A DNA stretch of 64,000 nucleotides, from assembly GCA_014526335.1 (NCBI GenBank), contig JACTAT010000052.1:4405905-4469904 (forward strand), in the 5' to 3' direction. Numbering within the stretch: the first letter of the stretch is position 1; the number at the start of each line of letters is the position of its first letter. Origin of the DNA: Chrysaora quinquecirrha. Taxonomy: Eukaryota; Cnidaria; Scyphozoa; Semaeostomeae; Pelagiidae. Below are positions 36,801-48,900 of the stretch, in pieces. The notes under the pieces are model-generated. The model had not been told where the DNA came from. It worked only from the letters and a program-made list of their open reading frames with translations, and did no database searches. The translations under genes and the position numbers were made by a program.

Positions 36801-39800
36801 GAACATGAAATACATGAAAATTCGAAGGTGGGAAAACTGACAAAATGTCTTGCTAGAAAAACCCCCTTGCGTTGGCAATGCTTTCCAGTCTTCTCAAGCC
36901 CTATAAGAAACCTCTACGTTTGAAAGTACATACGATAGAGTTAAGTTTACCTGAATATCTAACTGAATGGTGAAAAATGGTTGTAATGATGCAGATTCCT
37001 TAGCTCCAGCATGGTGAACTGAAGAACGGGTGATCCCTCCAAAAATCCTGGTAATCAGAGTCTCCTTATCTGATGCCTGAAACAAACAAAGACAAGCACG
37101 ATTCTATTACGTCAGTGCATCTTCGACCCAGCCAGTATGTCACACCAAAACACCAAGCAGATACCACTTTTCGTTTACGTGTTTGCCTTAATAAACTTTT
37201 TTCATATTTGTCGTAGTTGAATTGTAAGTGCCAGTCACAGTGGGGACCAGATGACCAAGTGTCCTTCCCCGCTGTAGCTGGTGCATACCTATATACCGTA
37301 AATCCTCTAATAAGCCCCCACCTTCGAATAAGCCCCCCTTGAATAAGCCCCAACCCAACAATTCATTTTTACAAATAAGCCCCCTCGAATAAGCCCCCTT
37401 GAATAAGCCCCAGCCAAGAATTCATTTTTACAAATAAGCTTCCCCCTCGAATAAGCCCCCACCCAAGAATTCATTTTTGCAAATAAGCCCTCCCCTCGAA
37501 TATGCCCCCACACGGGGAATTATTCAAAGGCCTTATGAATCTGTTTTTGTCCATAATTCATCTTACAACTTATTAAAACACTGAAAAGGCTTGTGCTGGC
37601 AGGTTTTACTAACTGTCAATTCAACCAATAATCAGCCATTGACTGAGGGCAAGCGGGTGATTTTGATTATAGAATACAGATAAGTTATCTTTTTCTCTCT
37701 CTGCTATTTTGTCGAAAACGCACTATATTGAACTTTGAAATATGCCCTCCCCTCCAACAAGCCCCCATCAAAAGATTTATTTTTACAAATAAGCACCTGG
37801 GGGCTTATTTGATGATTTACGGTATCTATTTTGTAGTCTTTTTAAATAGTTTTCATTAAATAAAAAAAACAACCTCAGTGTAACTTTAATCAAACTGAGT
37901 TTACTACCTGTCTGAGATTCGCTGATTTGTTATTACGTCCAACTTGCTCCCATTCATCAGGAGAGCCATTTTCATCATCATCATTATGATCAGCGATTTT
38001 CTTGTCGCCATCAGAATCAATAATAACAACTGATCGCTCGTTCATATTGCCATTCACCAGCTTTTCTGCAGCTACAAAATAGACAAAGTGATGCAAAGTA
38101 TAGTTTATTTAAGTCACTACGATAAACGCTGTACTGATGGAAGTTACTTAAGGCTATGTGTAAACCACAGATTTTTGTCGGTGAGTTATGCAATTTTTGT
38201 TTTTGGTCCTCAAGTTTCTGTCAAAAAGACCTCTTTGTTTGCATAAAAATTCAGAGAGAATCAGAGATCTATATAACTGACACACAAGAACCTTTTCTTT
38301 CCTCGTCTACACTTCAATCAGTCAACGAAGTCACCTAACATAAAATTCATGGGAAACTCATTGGAATGAAATTGCCACTAGCTCTGCGATCTTTGTGGTT
38401 GAATACCACACAACGAAGTTTCTGCTTGCAGAAAAATGTAAAGAAAATCAAAATGGATATGGAACAAAAATCTTGTCGTTCCCGGGTTGCTGAGAAATGA
38501 TTTTATCGCCAAAGACAAGAATGATAAATCTGCTGTGTGCTTCAGCAGAATATTTAAATGCCCTGCATTACAAAATGCTTTATCTTTAGCTCCTTGGTCT
38601 TTTGAACGTTTATAATTGCGGCACAAAAGAGACAGGCAAGCTTTATATACGAAAACCAAAGATGGCAAGCAGTTCGCTGACGCCATAATGATAGATGCTT
38701 AAGCCAAAGTTACACCAGCAATTTTTCTATGACAATGTTTTATTTTAAGTTTATTCTGCTCGTGTAGATGGGGCCACTTTGAGGTCAATAAAATTTTTTC
38801 TATGACAAGTGCACTTGTTCAAAAACTGGCATGCAGATATTTCAATAAATGCATTTGTCATAGAAAAAATTGTCACATGCGAAAATTGCTCGTGTAGATG
38901 ACTTGACAAGTGGACTTGACAATTTCTGTAATACTGATGACTAAGAATCATAAATGTCAAAGAACATTGTCATTGAAAATTGTTGAAGAAAATTGCTCGT
39001 GTAATTTCGGCTTTATACACAGATTAGCTATAAAAAGTGCAAGGAAACAATTTGTTATTGCTTACCAGTTTGATTTTTGTTGTTGTTTACACTAGTATTC
39101 TGTGTTGGAACAAGGCATTTCAGAGAGGCAAATTCTTCATGTAAACCATTCAAGAGAAATGTGAGAAATTCTTCAGCATCCTGTTGTTTACCCTGCGAGA
39201 AAAAAGCCACTAAATTTATTACTGTTGTTCTTATAAAAAAGATTATTTCAAAGTAAAGTTGTCGTTTTAAAGTTGTACTCAGTTGACTTTACACTTTACC
39301 CCTGGTCAGGATGCATATAGCATATAGCAGGGTGCAGCCACACACGGTGCTCATAACTACCGACCAGGTGCTCATTTATACACCTGGGTAGAGAGAGGCA
39401 CATTTGTTAACAACTTAACCAAGGTTGTTATCTCTGCAATCACAAGTGGAGAGACCGTAGCTCGAACCCACATGTTCGTTGTGAGCCCTGCATGCTAACC
39501 ACTGCGCCAGAGACCACAATTTTATCTGAAAATACCCAGATGATATCAAGATCTGTTGAACTGTCCAGGCCTTAGTACCAAGCAAACAAGACAACAAGTT
39601 CATCATTCCAAATAAACAATATTCCAAATCCTTAACTTACCGTTTCAGATAGGGTTGTTTCCAGCACAGACAGAATTTCGTAGACTTTCTTTGGCTCGAA
39701 AGAAGGTCCTAGCTTGATCTCATCATTTTTCTTGCCCTTGTTGTTCATGGCTAGCGTAAAAAAAATTAGACTTAAATCTAAACTTATAAATGTTTAGGAA

Positions 39801-42800
39801 ATTATGGCTTTGTGCAGTTTCTTTAATTTAACTGATAGCCGGTAGCTTAACAACATATAGATCAACAAGGTACCAATTAATAATCGTACTTTGCCATGCT
39901 TAAGAATTGGGTATTACATACAATTTACTTCAACTGCCATGCCAACAGAGAAAAATCACAGAGTAGAAATAATTTTCGCTGGAAGTTTTTGAGAAGGTGA
40001 ATTTCACTTAAAATAGTCCTGGATCCAAAAAATTTACCAGCACAAATATTTATGCGTAGAGCGTAATAAGAAAAAGGTATACCTTTTTGGTCCAGTGTCG
40101 AGAATTCATTTACAAACTCGATCCTAGAGTTGAAAAAGCAGAGTGAGTGGAAAACTAGTTTAGAAAAATGGGCCTTCTTGGAGATAAATACAGAGTTTCA
40201 TTACCATCAACTCTTTTACCAACACAAACAATTTTGATGAATTTCAATACATATTATGACAATTCCAGCTAGAGATATTGCATCACATATAATTGTTTAC
40301 AACTATATCTGCAGCATTGCATACTTTCGAATACCATTTTTTGGCAATAATGAGAAATAAGGCACTGTTTTCTTATGACGTCCCTTTAACCTGAAGGCTT
40401 CCCCTGTCATCCCACCCCTGTCCATAGCCCTTCTTCTATGAGGCTCATCGGCAGACGGGTGTATCAGAAGCAGATGAGTTAACAGGTGATCCCTTCAACT
40501 TCCAATGGCAACCGTTGATCTAATACTTGAATCTATCAAAACACTTACATTGTATCAGTGAGAGGAGTTGACGAGGCAACTCCTAGTTTATGCTTGAATG
40601 GAACCATTGATTTAAACAAATGATAAAACGCAGAGCATCCAAGTAAAGATTGAAGTGTTGCATTGATATAGCACCAGTTTCCATTGTTGATCAATCCACG
40701 TAATTGCAATGGTAGGCTCTCTGGGTGAAGTGTTGTTTTATGAAGGAAATCTGCAAGGAAAAAATTTGTATCATTTTGAAAATGAAGTAGACAGGATATG
40801 ATGCTTCTTGACCCTTAAGCTAAAATTCTATTGACTATCCTATCTCATTGGGATCTTTGATATTGCGAAGAAAAACTGAACGATCTTGTAACATACTTAA
40901 AAGCTTTTATGGTCTCATACTCCTTTGAATAAACAAGTATCTTCCAAACTGTTTTTGTTTTTCTTTTCATAATCCAAATTAGTTTTCGTTCATTTGAATG
41001 TATATACCGTAAAAGCTCTATTTAGCCCCTGGGGGTGGCTTATTTTTTGGAAGTTTTTGAGGGGGGACTTATTAGAGAGTGGGGGCTTAATAAATTAATT
41101 AGGATATTTTTTTGTTATTTGTCAAGACGAATGCTACAGACTTGCAATAAACAGCGGAATCATTTTTGGGCATACTTAAAAGCTTTTTTCCTCTGACACT
41201 CCTCAGGGTATGAACGTCAGAAACAAACCAAAACAATAGACAGCAGAATTGACGGAATTTATACCCAGATGCGGCTCAAAATGCACCTATCAGAAAGAAA
41301 AGCTGAGTTGGCATTGCGTTTTAAACACCAATCAGCTTTTAGTTAGGAAGAACAATGAAAATTAATGGAAGAGTCCAAGTGAGAAAACAAACCCTTTCTG
41401 TCTACACAGAACAGGCTTTTTGGTTTTGATGTGGACAGATTCCAAAACACAGAGATAAAACGAGGAACTAGCCCTGGCAATTTTTCGAAAACAGTCCTCG
41501 TTGTAATTTTCTGCACACTCTGGGTGATCTAATAAATGTTGTCCTGTGGCAGAATCATGGCTTAAACATATAGACCAGACCTGTTGTTTTAACTGGCATT
41601 CTCGTTAGAACTTACAAACATATGGATTTAGTTCTTAGGTATTTAACAGCAAGAACAATAATATTTAAGTTTTGAACAACAGATTGTTGTTTTATCATTT
41701 TCTTCCACAATGAATCAGCCTGATTCAGCACCATACTTAAATGGTTAAATAAGTTGAATGCTTTGATAGGCAATTTATTCTAGGAAACAACTGCAAGCTG
41801 GCACTTATAAAAAGAGACAACTAAGATCAAACGTTTTATATATACCTGCCAATGCTTTTGCTTTGTCATCATTCTTAACGGTGACAGCTTTTGTCTCATT
41901 CTGTTCTTTTGAGACAGCAGCAACTGTTTCTTCTTTTTTCACATCTTGCTCAACTTGCACAGATACAATGTTCAGTGATTTTGATGAAGGGCTGGGTGTA
42001 TCAGATTTAAACAGACCAGCCCAAGTTGCTGGCTTTTGTTTCACAGGCTTTGCTTTCTCAATTTGAGAGTTTGCTGAGGATCCATCTTGCATCTTGGTAG
42101 AATGCTGCTTGGCTGCTGCATCTAAAATGAAAAACAGTTAGAGCATGAAAGTTGTGTCAAAAAGCTCAAAACATTCTCTATTTAATAGGTGATTGGAAGA
42201 GCATGCCAGCCTTAAATTTAGTATCTACACCATTTTCCTGTTCCTTACTCCAGTGAGACCTTTATGTTTTAACAACCATTGTCAATAAATGGCAAACATT
42301 GGTGGAAAAGGGCGTCAGCAGGAAAAACACAGCAGATACTTTATTAATCCTTGCAATACATAGTATTTAGCATTAGGTAGGGCTGTGACCAGCAAAACGT
42401 TGCTAACATGGATTTGTTAACTTATACATATAGATGAAATTATAGTTATGATAAAATATCGAAAGTGTCAACTAAGTGTTGTCTCTCTTCCTGAAGGTAA
42501 AGAGTCTAATAAAACTCTACAACAATTAAAATCATATAATTGTCTGTCAGAATGAGAAAATACAGTAACAAAATGTAACCACAAGTTGACCCTAAGACCC
42601 TGTTTACACTATGCTGGTACGAGATGAATACGGTATGGAACTATACCGTTTTGGCCTTGCGTCTACACTATGCCGGCATAATTTTGATATGAATACGGTA
42701 CGAAATGAATACGATATGCTAACCGGCTTCATCTGAAAACGGCATAGTGTAAACGCTTGAATACGGTACAGTTTCATGCCGCTTCGCTGAATGAATGAGA

Positions 42801-45193
42801 GAAAAAACAATTACTCTTTATTCTTGTTGACATGAAACAAATAAATTTTAGACAAAAGCCGATGACCTTGCTCTTCATATTCATTTCATACCGGCATAGT
42901 GTAAACAGGGCCTAAAACTTTGTTGAACATATGTGCTGATGTGGATCAGGGGTAAATCAAATGCCATTCACTCAAACTCCTAGCAGAGCATTTCATGGAA
43001 TAACAGTAACAAGAATGCTATGAGTTAATGAATAATGACTGCTTTTACCTTGTAATCTTGCAGGGGCTTCAATTTTTTCAGCCTCCTTGTAGTTGTAACC
43101 AATTGTTGCATTGTCAGCAGCTGGGTCATTGTCAAGTGCATTTTCAACAGGCTTTTTCTCAATTGATACACTTGTCCCTATTTGTGAATCTGTCTCACTT
43201 TCAGCAAAATGTTCTTCAACAGCATCAGCCCAAGATGCAATTACATCTTCAAACTTGTCTCTCTCTTCAGCCTTCTCTGCTTTTCCTGTGGAACACAGTG
43301 GTCAGTTAGAGTGTAGTGTTTAGCATATATCATCATACTCTCATTTCATTATCATATTTAGTTTTATAGTCTTTGAGTTGTACATACTTCAAAATTGTGA
43401 TGAACAGCAGAATCATTTTCGGGCATACTTAAAAGCTTGTTTGGTCTGACACTCCTCAGAGTATGAACATCAGAAACAGACCAAAACAATAGTCTAAGGC
43501 AGAATTTGTTCCCAGATGCGGCTCAAAATGCACCAATCAGAAAAAATGAAAAGCTGAATTGGCATTGTGTTTTAAACACCAATCAGCTGGTCGGATACAG
43601 CAGGAAGACCAATAGAATATATTGTTTCGGTCTGTTTCTGACTTTCATACTCTGAAGAGTGTCAGACGAAGAAAGCTTTTAAGTATGCCTGAAAATGATT
43701 CCGCTGTTCATCCCAATTTTTAGTTTTGCTCTTTTCCATTCTTATCACTTTAGACTACATACTGTTGAGGGCACTAGCATAGGCATCCATGAATTGCAAC
43801 ATTGCATGCTACCAATGTAGGATACTTTTGAAGAATCATAGGTATTATGTGTTAACACAGTTGAAACTTCTAAATCTTTAAGACCTATCTTTTAAACAGT
43901 ATCTTATTGAATGAATTGTTTAACTTAGATTTTTAATGAAACTTGAAAACTTTTGTATTTTTAACATACTTTTAATTAGTCATGAATTTATTAATTGTAA
44001 AGCCCTGGCCAAACGATCAAACATTGTTGGTCCAAAATTTGAGAATTGCTTGTCAAGCAAAATGTTTGACCGTTTGTCATGTAACTGAATTTATTCGAAA
44101 ATTTTGAAAAAACTTACTTTTGCTTGCAATTTCTTTCTCTCTAGTACATGGTTCATTCACAAACTACAAAAAAATAAACAAATTTCATAAAAGTTGCTAT
44201 AAAAAGCCAAAAGTGTTTTGAAACATTCTTTATAAGGCATACATCTCTCTTTCCTTAGAAAATGTATACTGTAAAACAAGTATAAAACTTAGAATCAAGA
44301 CTGGCAATATATGCACTACATGCCAAAGGCACTGCATATTATTGTGCTGCGACTGCATGTAATCTGATAAAGAACTGAAGTACACATTTTTTTATAAGAA
44401 ACCGGTTTATAAGAAACCTAGAACTAGACACCCAAAAGTTAAGAAACTTTCAGAACTAGGAGGAAGGAGTTAAGAAACTTTAGAAGTTTTTTGTGTCAGT
44501 TTTCCAACATACTGATTTCACATTTGCGGAGGTAGAAATTAGTTCTCAAGCATTCCCGTGCGATTTCTCACACCAGTGTGGCTAATTCCTTGCGATTTCT
44601 CGCACCTGTCAGCAATACAGTATCTTACAGAAGGTTTATTGTCGTTTTTACTGCAATTTAATTCTATTACATTAAGAAACTGTTCAGAAACTTTTAGAAC
44701 TAAAATTGGGCCAAAAATTAAGAAACTTTTAGAACTAGGCCTGAGCCAGGTTTCTTATAAAAAACATGTATAGCAATACTTACCTTAACGGCAACATCAG
44801 AATTAAAATACTTTCCATACTCATCTTCATTAAAATCTCCAAACAGCAAATGCTGCAAGAAAATTGAATGAAATATTATTAATAATTGTTCATAAGCCAA
44901 ACAAAGATCTCTAACATGGAAGAACAAGTATTCTTTTATTGTTCTATTGCTTAATCTTATCTTTGACGTATTCAGTGTGGCATAGGTATACATGGAATGC
45001 ACAATGGGAAGCCAAGTTCAGTTCCAGTCTCTCAATCAAATCTTTAATTTTTTACCTGTATAATCAACTGCCACTTCGCTTCTTGTACTGTAAAATCTTC
45101 CAAAAAATCAAGAAAACTAGACTACGGTTATCAAAAACTAACCTGTATTTCCCTTTTATCTTGATTGACTTTTGAAATATCGTTGTCTCCCAT
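33819..45193 (-). CDS. USP10: Ubiquitin-specific protease USP10, C-terminal exon not found
   Basis: Fifteen exons in one continuous frame: 45193-45143, 44852-44784, 44163-44118, 43285-43049, 42121-41846, 40750-40549, 40123-40083, 39750-39641, 39192-39066, 38071-37908, 37076-36951, 36433-36341, 35237-35093, 34486-34421 and 33889-33819. They total 1824 nt, 608 codons. Near the N-terminus is [11 protein letters not shown], holding the FGDF motif by which USP10 binds the NTF2-like domain of G3BP. The middle is low-complexity and has KPATWAGLF. The catalytic Cys box is [15 protein letters not shown], then [50 protein letters not shown] (Tyr where Arg is usual) and the catalytic His box AAGGHYTT. 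It removes ubiquitin from substrates in the cytoplasm. About 40 C-terminal residues, including the third catalytic residue, are not located. Confidence 0.93.
33951..34194. mobile_element. Foldback MITE, same family as 33321
   Basis: Left end AGGCCCCGGCTAAATGATCAAA and right end GTCTGATCGTCTGGCTAGGGC are imperfect inverted repeats. It lies in the last visible USP10 intron. Confidence 0.7.
35564..35782. mobile_element. Foldback MITE, same family as 33321
   Basis: Left GTCCTTGCCAAAAGACCAAACA pairs with right TGTTTGATCGTTTGGCTAGGGC. The interior is built from inverted AAACATTTCAAA and TTTCAAATGTTTGAC words. It lies in a USP10 intron. Confidence 0.7.
35881..35915 (+). repeat. (TAGA)n microsatellite
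   Basis: CTAGATAGATAGATAGATAGA tract in a USP10 intron. Confidence 0.85.
37294..37824. mobile_element. MITE with AATAAGCCCC tandem interior
   Basis: Ends are inverted: ACCGTAAATCCTCTAATAAG on the left, CTTATTTGATGATTTACGGT on the right. Between about 37310 and 37500 the units CGAATAAGCCCCC..AACAATTCATTTTTACA repeat four to five times. A partial relative (TATACCGTAAAAGCTCTATT then GGGGGCTTAATAA) lies at 41006-41100. It lies in a USP10 intron. Confidence 0.75.
38701..39013. mobile_element. Foldback MITE
   Basis: Left end AAGCCAAAGTTACACCAGCA and right end TGCTCGTGTAATTTCGGCTT are inverted repeats. GCTCGTGTAGATG also occurs twice internally in direct orientation. It sits upstream of the USP10 exon at 39066. 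Confidence 0.7.
39438..39522 (-). repeat. tRNA-derived SINE head, family B
   Basis: The minus strand reads TGGCGCAGTGGTTAGCATGC (A-box-like), followed about 30 bases later by GGGTTCGAGCTA (B-box-like), the spacing of a tRNA gene. The arms do not form a normal tRNA with an anticodon loop, so it is taken as a SINE in a USP10 intron. Confidence 0.6.
42598..42910. mobile_element. Foldback MITE, hAT-like ends
   Basis: Both ends begin CCCTGTTTACACTATGC when read inward, and GAATACGGTA words recur inside. Flanks CCTAAGA (42591-42597) and CCTAAAA (42911-42917) look like an imperfect target duplication. It lies in a USP10 intron. Confidence 0.75.
43391..43720. mobile_element. Foldback MITE with ~90-bp inverted repeats
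   Basis: The word order GATGAACAGC..GAATCATTTT..CATACTTAAAAGCTT..GTCTGACACTC..CAGAGTATGAA..CAGAAACAGACC is found at the left end and in reverse at the right end. Partial copies lie at about 41150-41370 and 54455-54515, so the family is dispersed in this region. Confidence 0.8.
44002..44080. mobile_element. Fragment of the GGCCAAACGATCAAACATTG foldback family
   Basis: CCTGGCCAAACGATCAAACA followed by GCTTGTCAAGCAAAATGTTTGACCGTTTG, a short internally deleted copy in a USP10 intron. Confidence 0.65.
44385..44770. mobile_element. Foldback MITE, TTATAAGAAAC family
   Basis: Left TTTTTTATAAGAAACCGG pairs with right CCAGGTTTCTTATAAAAAA. The internal words TTAAGAAACTTT and AGAACTAG recur. It lies in USP10 intron 2, ending close to the second exon. 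Confidence 0.65.
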
Positions 45194-45958
45194 TTCGATC
45201 ACAGCAAGATAATCTTTTGATAGGCCTAATTTTCTTTTGACGGTTCACAGCGTGCTTGGTAAGAGGCGAAAAATCGCTGCTAAAAGCACCAGTTTATAAA
45301 ACTCAATCTTAACAAACATTTCTAGAATTCATCTTTGATACCTTGAGGTTGAAACGATGACGGAGTGACCAAGATATTGTATTTTTAATCGATGAAAATG
45401 ACACCCTTCTTGCTTCGCCATTTTAGGTAGTCAAACGTGAGCAGTGTTTCACCATGCTGCGTGAACCCGAGGTTTATTTGCAGATGTGCAAACAGGTAAA
45501 GGCTGGTGGGACAAAATCGACATGCACCAATCAGAGAGCGATAACTGCAACTCGTGACCCTCTTAGAGAATGGTTCAAACTGGAAAACAAGTGGGAAGGA
45601 AGAAGTGATACAATATTCGCCCCACTTCCAGATCCTCCTTAACCCACGCAGACACATTGTCTGAGTGGGGCTTGTATAAATCATTTCAACTGGGAGGGCA
45701 CTGGAATTCGGAGAATTATTGAAGGAATCAGGGCTTTGGGCATCACATGATTTCAAATTCAAACAACAAAGAAACATTGGCAGCAAGGAGGGAGCACAAC
45801 AACAGCAACATCGATATATAGCAGCACATGGAGGCAAGTAGTAGTAGAACACACCACACACCACAGTGACTCAGGGACTTGACAATGATTTGACTGTGGC
45901 ACAGTCCAAAAGTCCTGGCACTGCCTCTGACTTGATGGAAGGTGAATGTGGAACGAGA
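45194..45958. promoter_or_regulatory. Likely shared USP10/PRORP promoter interval
   Basis: The two genes start on opposite strands with 765 bases between their ATGs, so this interval must carry both transcription start regions unless upstream untranslated exons lie elsewhere. A minus-strand frame at 45385-45864 (159 codons) and a plus frame at 45454-45642 lie inside but show no family features. No TATA box could be assigned with confidence. Confidence 0.5.
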
Positions 45959-48900
45959 ATGCAAAAATCATTTAGTCTGAAAGCAATCTGGAACAAGATT
46001 CCTTGTGTTTTCAATACAGCATCATGTTATTCAACTGTTATTGGTCAGAAAAACTCAAAATGCTGTCAAATCTACCTCCAAAATGGCCATACAAGGGCTA
46101 GGTTCGCACACGTGTTTGCTAGGGCTAAGCAAGCAGTTAGGCCTGTTACTGGAGTAGATGTAAAATTTTCTTCTATTGGGAATTTCCGTCAAGTATCTGC
46201 AGGCAACCCAGAAGCCATAAAAGATGAAGCAAAGTCAAAGATCGAAGAATTAGAAACAAAAAATCTTACATTAATTTCAGATATTATAAAGGATTTTAAA
46301 AGTTTGGGAACTCAAGGAACAAATAATGCCAAGATTCAAAAGTGTATCAAGTCATCAAAGATCCTGAGAGCTGAGTTCTTAAAATTAGCCAATAAAGAGA
46401 AATCCAGAACGACAATGATAGACAACTTAAACTCTTTGCTGTATTGTTATCATACTTGCAATTTAGCAGAAGAATTCAATGAAACATTCAACTTGATGGA
46501 AGCTAGCAAAGTCTTCAATGAAGCAACATTTTCAGTTCTTATTCGTCAGAAAGTGAAAACTGACAGCTGGAGGAGTGGTGTGGAAGTAATGAAACAGATG
46601 ACAGAAACAGGATTTGAGCCTCATTCTAGAACTTATCATAGCATTATCCTAAAGTGTGTTGAGATGGGTGACTGGGATGATGCACTAAGTCTTTTCAAAG
46701 AGATGAAAAATATAGAAATAGTATTCAGCGATGATTTCTACAGCTCTTTGATAAGCATATTAATTCAAAAGCAGAGCACAAATAAAGATTTTTTGCCAAG
46801 TATACTGAATTTGCTAGAGGACACTGGCTTTACATTTGGTCCAAAGTCATTCAACCAAGCTAAACATTGGTTTTCAAGGTTAGGTAGTTTGCTTTGATTT
46901 AGGGTTCTACTTCAGCATTCAAGGTGAACAGAATGGTAGAAGTTCTTGACACCTGGTTTCCATAAATCATGGAGGAATGAAAAGGATTAACAATCATTTG
47001 CGATTATCCGTGTTGCTTTCCTAAATTAATGGAACATGCTGTCACAACTGACAATAATCCTTTCTGTGCGAAAAATTCAGAGCATTTAATTTAGCCAAAT
47101 TAAGAGAGTCAGGTCAAAGTAATTGACAACATGTATTGTTCTCGTTGGAGAACCATGAAATGATTTTGCAGGCTGAATCCCAGACCATCACCAATCCCGG
47201 GAAACCTACACATTTGAGAGTGGATGGAAGATGGAAGAAGGGATCAATGACAATTGCAGAAGATCACCAATCCCTCTACAATTTAATGGAAGCCAGGCTA
47301 AAGTTTCATCTACAGCTCAAATATTCTCATGTTCCTCGTTGCATTCAAGTTAACATGGATGATATATTGTTTCTAGGGATGAGAGGTGGTATGCAAGAGT
47401 CTCCTCTGTAGATCCAAGGTAAAGGTCTTATGCTTCTTCTATATGTTTTCATTATTTTTGATCATTTGTAATCAAGATACCCTTTGTAAGCCAGATATCA
47501 AGTTCAAAAACTTTGGTTCAACGTAACCAGCCAGACAAACAACAATGGATTTCATACACTGTCATTCCCTTTCATGAATGAGGTCATTATAGAAAACATG
47601 ATCGACAGGTTGTGAGTCTGAATCTTGATCAGATCAATATAAAAACCAACAGTGGAATTGTACATCATTTGAGGTCAGAGCGAGTACCCATGGTATCATT
47701 TCTAAAAAGTTGCCCCTGGGCACAAGAATCTCCGAGTCTACAGCAGCTGGAAAGTTGCAAGCACCTGGTGTCCTGGATCAACAAATAAAGAATGTTCTGC
47801 TTGTTACCTTCAAGACGGTCTACAAGCATATTATGGCCAACATCAGCAAGTGTGAAAAGTCCGTAATCAATATTACGAGATTTAATGCTACCATTGTAAT
47901 ATGACATCTGCAGAATTTGCAAAGGCCCATTAACAAAGATGTGGCACTTTCAGGATCACCAGAACCGACAAGGACAACAGACAGAAGATAACATGAAATC
48001 TGCAGGTTGCAATGTGACACTGCCTTTCTTTCCCATGAACTTACGAGTCTGATCACATCATATCTGCACCTCACGAAATTGGCAGACTCAGTGAAGAAAA
48101 CTGGCTCTTGATGTGCTTCATTTGCTCACCAATAGATAATAAAGTCCCATACTCCTTCCTTTTGCCAGGGAAATGTCTTGTCTTGTTGTGATTCGAACTG
48201 GGCACACAGCATCTGATTCTGGGGATTTAGAAAGGCAGATTCTTTAGAGAACCTCTCTGCATCATTCAGTGTTGATTCTTCAGTCCAAGTGTCAGCTATA
48301 GTTCAGATAATATTATGTGCCTGCTACTTAGCAGACCAACTATTGTAGAATCCAGATGTTGCTCCTTGTCCATGAAAGGAACCACTTCCTCTTCCAATTG
48401 AGAGAGACCGATATTAACTGTGTTTTCAGACATGTTCTTGAAGCTGTACAGCACAAGTTGCACCAGATGCGGATCTATAAAAAGGCACAGACCAACATTA
48501 GCGCATATGCCAGTTAACTGCATAAGGCTGATTTACGGTTTACTGTGTTGTAAGACATGTTCTTGAAGAAAGCTCAAGTTACACCAGATGCTATTCCTGA
48601 TGCTGCTCCTCAATCATGAAAAGGGACCACTCCCTCTTCCAAAAAGAGACAGACCAAAATTAACACGTATATACTTATCCTCTGCATTAGGCTGTTTATG
48701 GTCCAATGTGTTGTGAGACACGGTCTTAAAGTTCTACAAGAAGAAAGCTCAAGTTACACCAGATGCTGCTCCTCAATCATGAAAAGGGACCACTCCCTCT
48801 TCCAAAAAGAGACAGACCAAAATTAACACGTATATACTTATCCACTGCATTAGGCTGTTTATGGTCCAATGTGTTGTCAGACATGTTCTTCAAGTAACAC

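Noticed and set aside
39438..39522. True tRNA gene
   Set aside because: A and B boxes are present, but the arms do not pair into a full cloverleaf. It fits a SINE head better.
45385..45864. 159-codon minus ORF between USP10 and PRORP
   Set aside because: Cys-rich and low-complexity, with no family match. It lies in the divergent promoter interval, and its plus-strand overlap is equally open.
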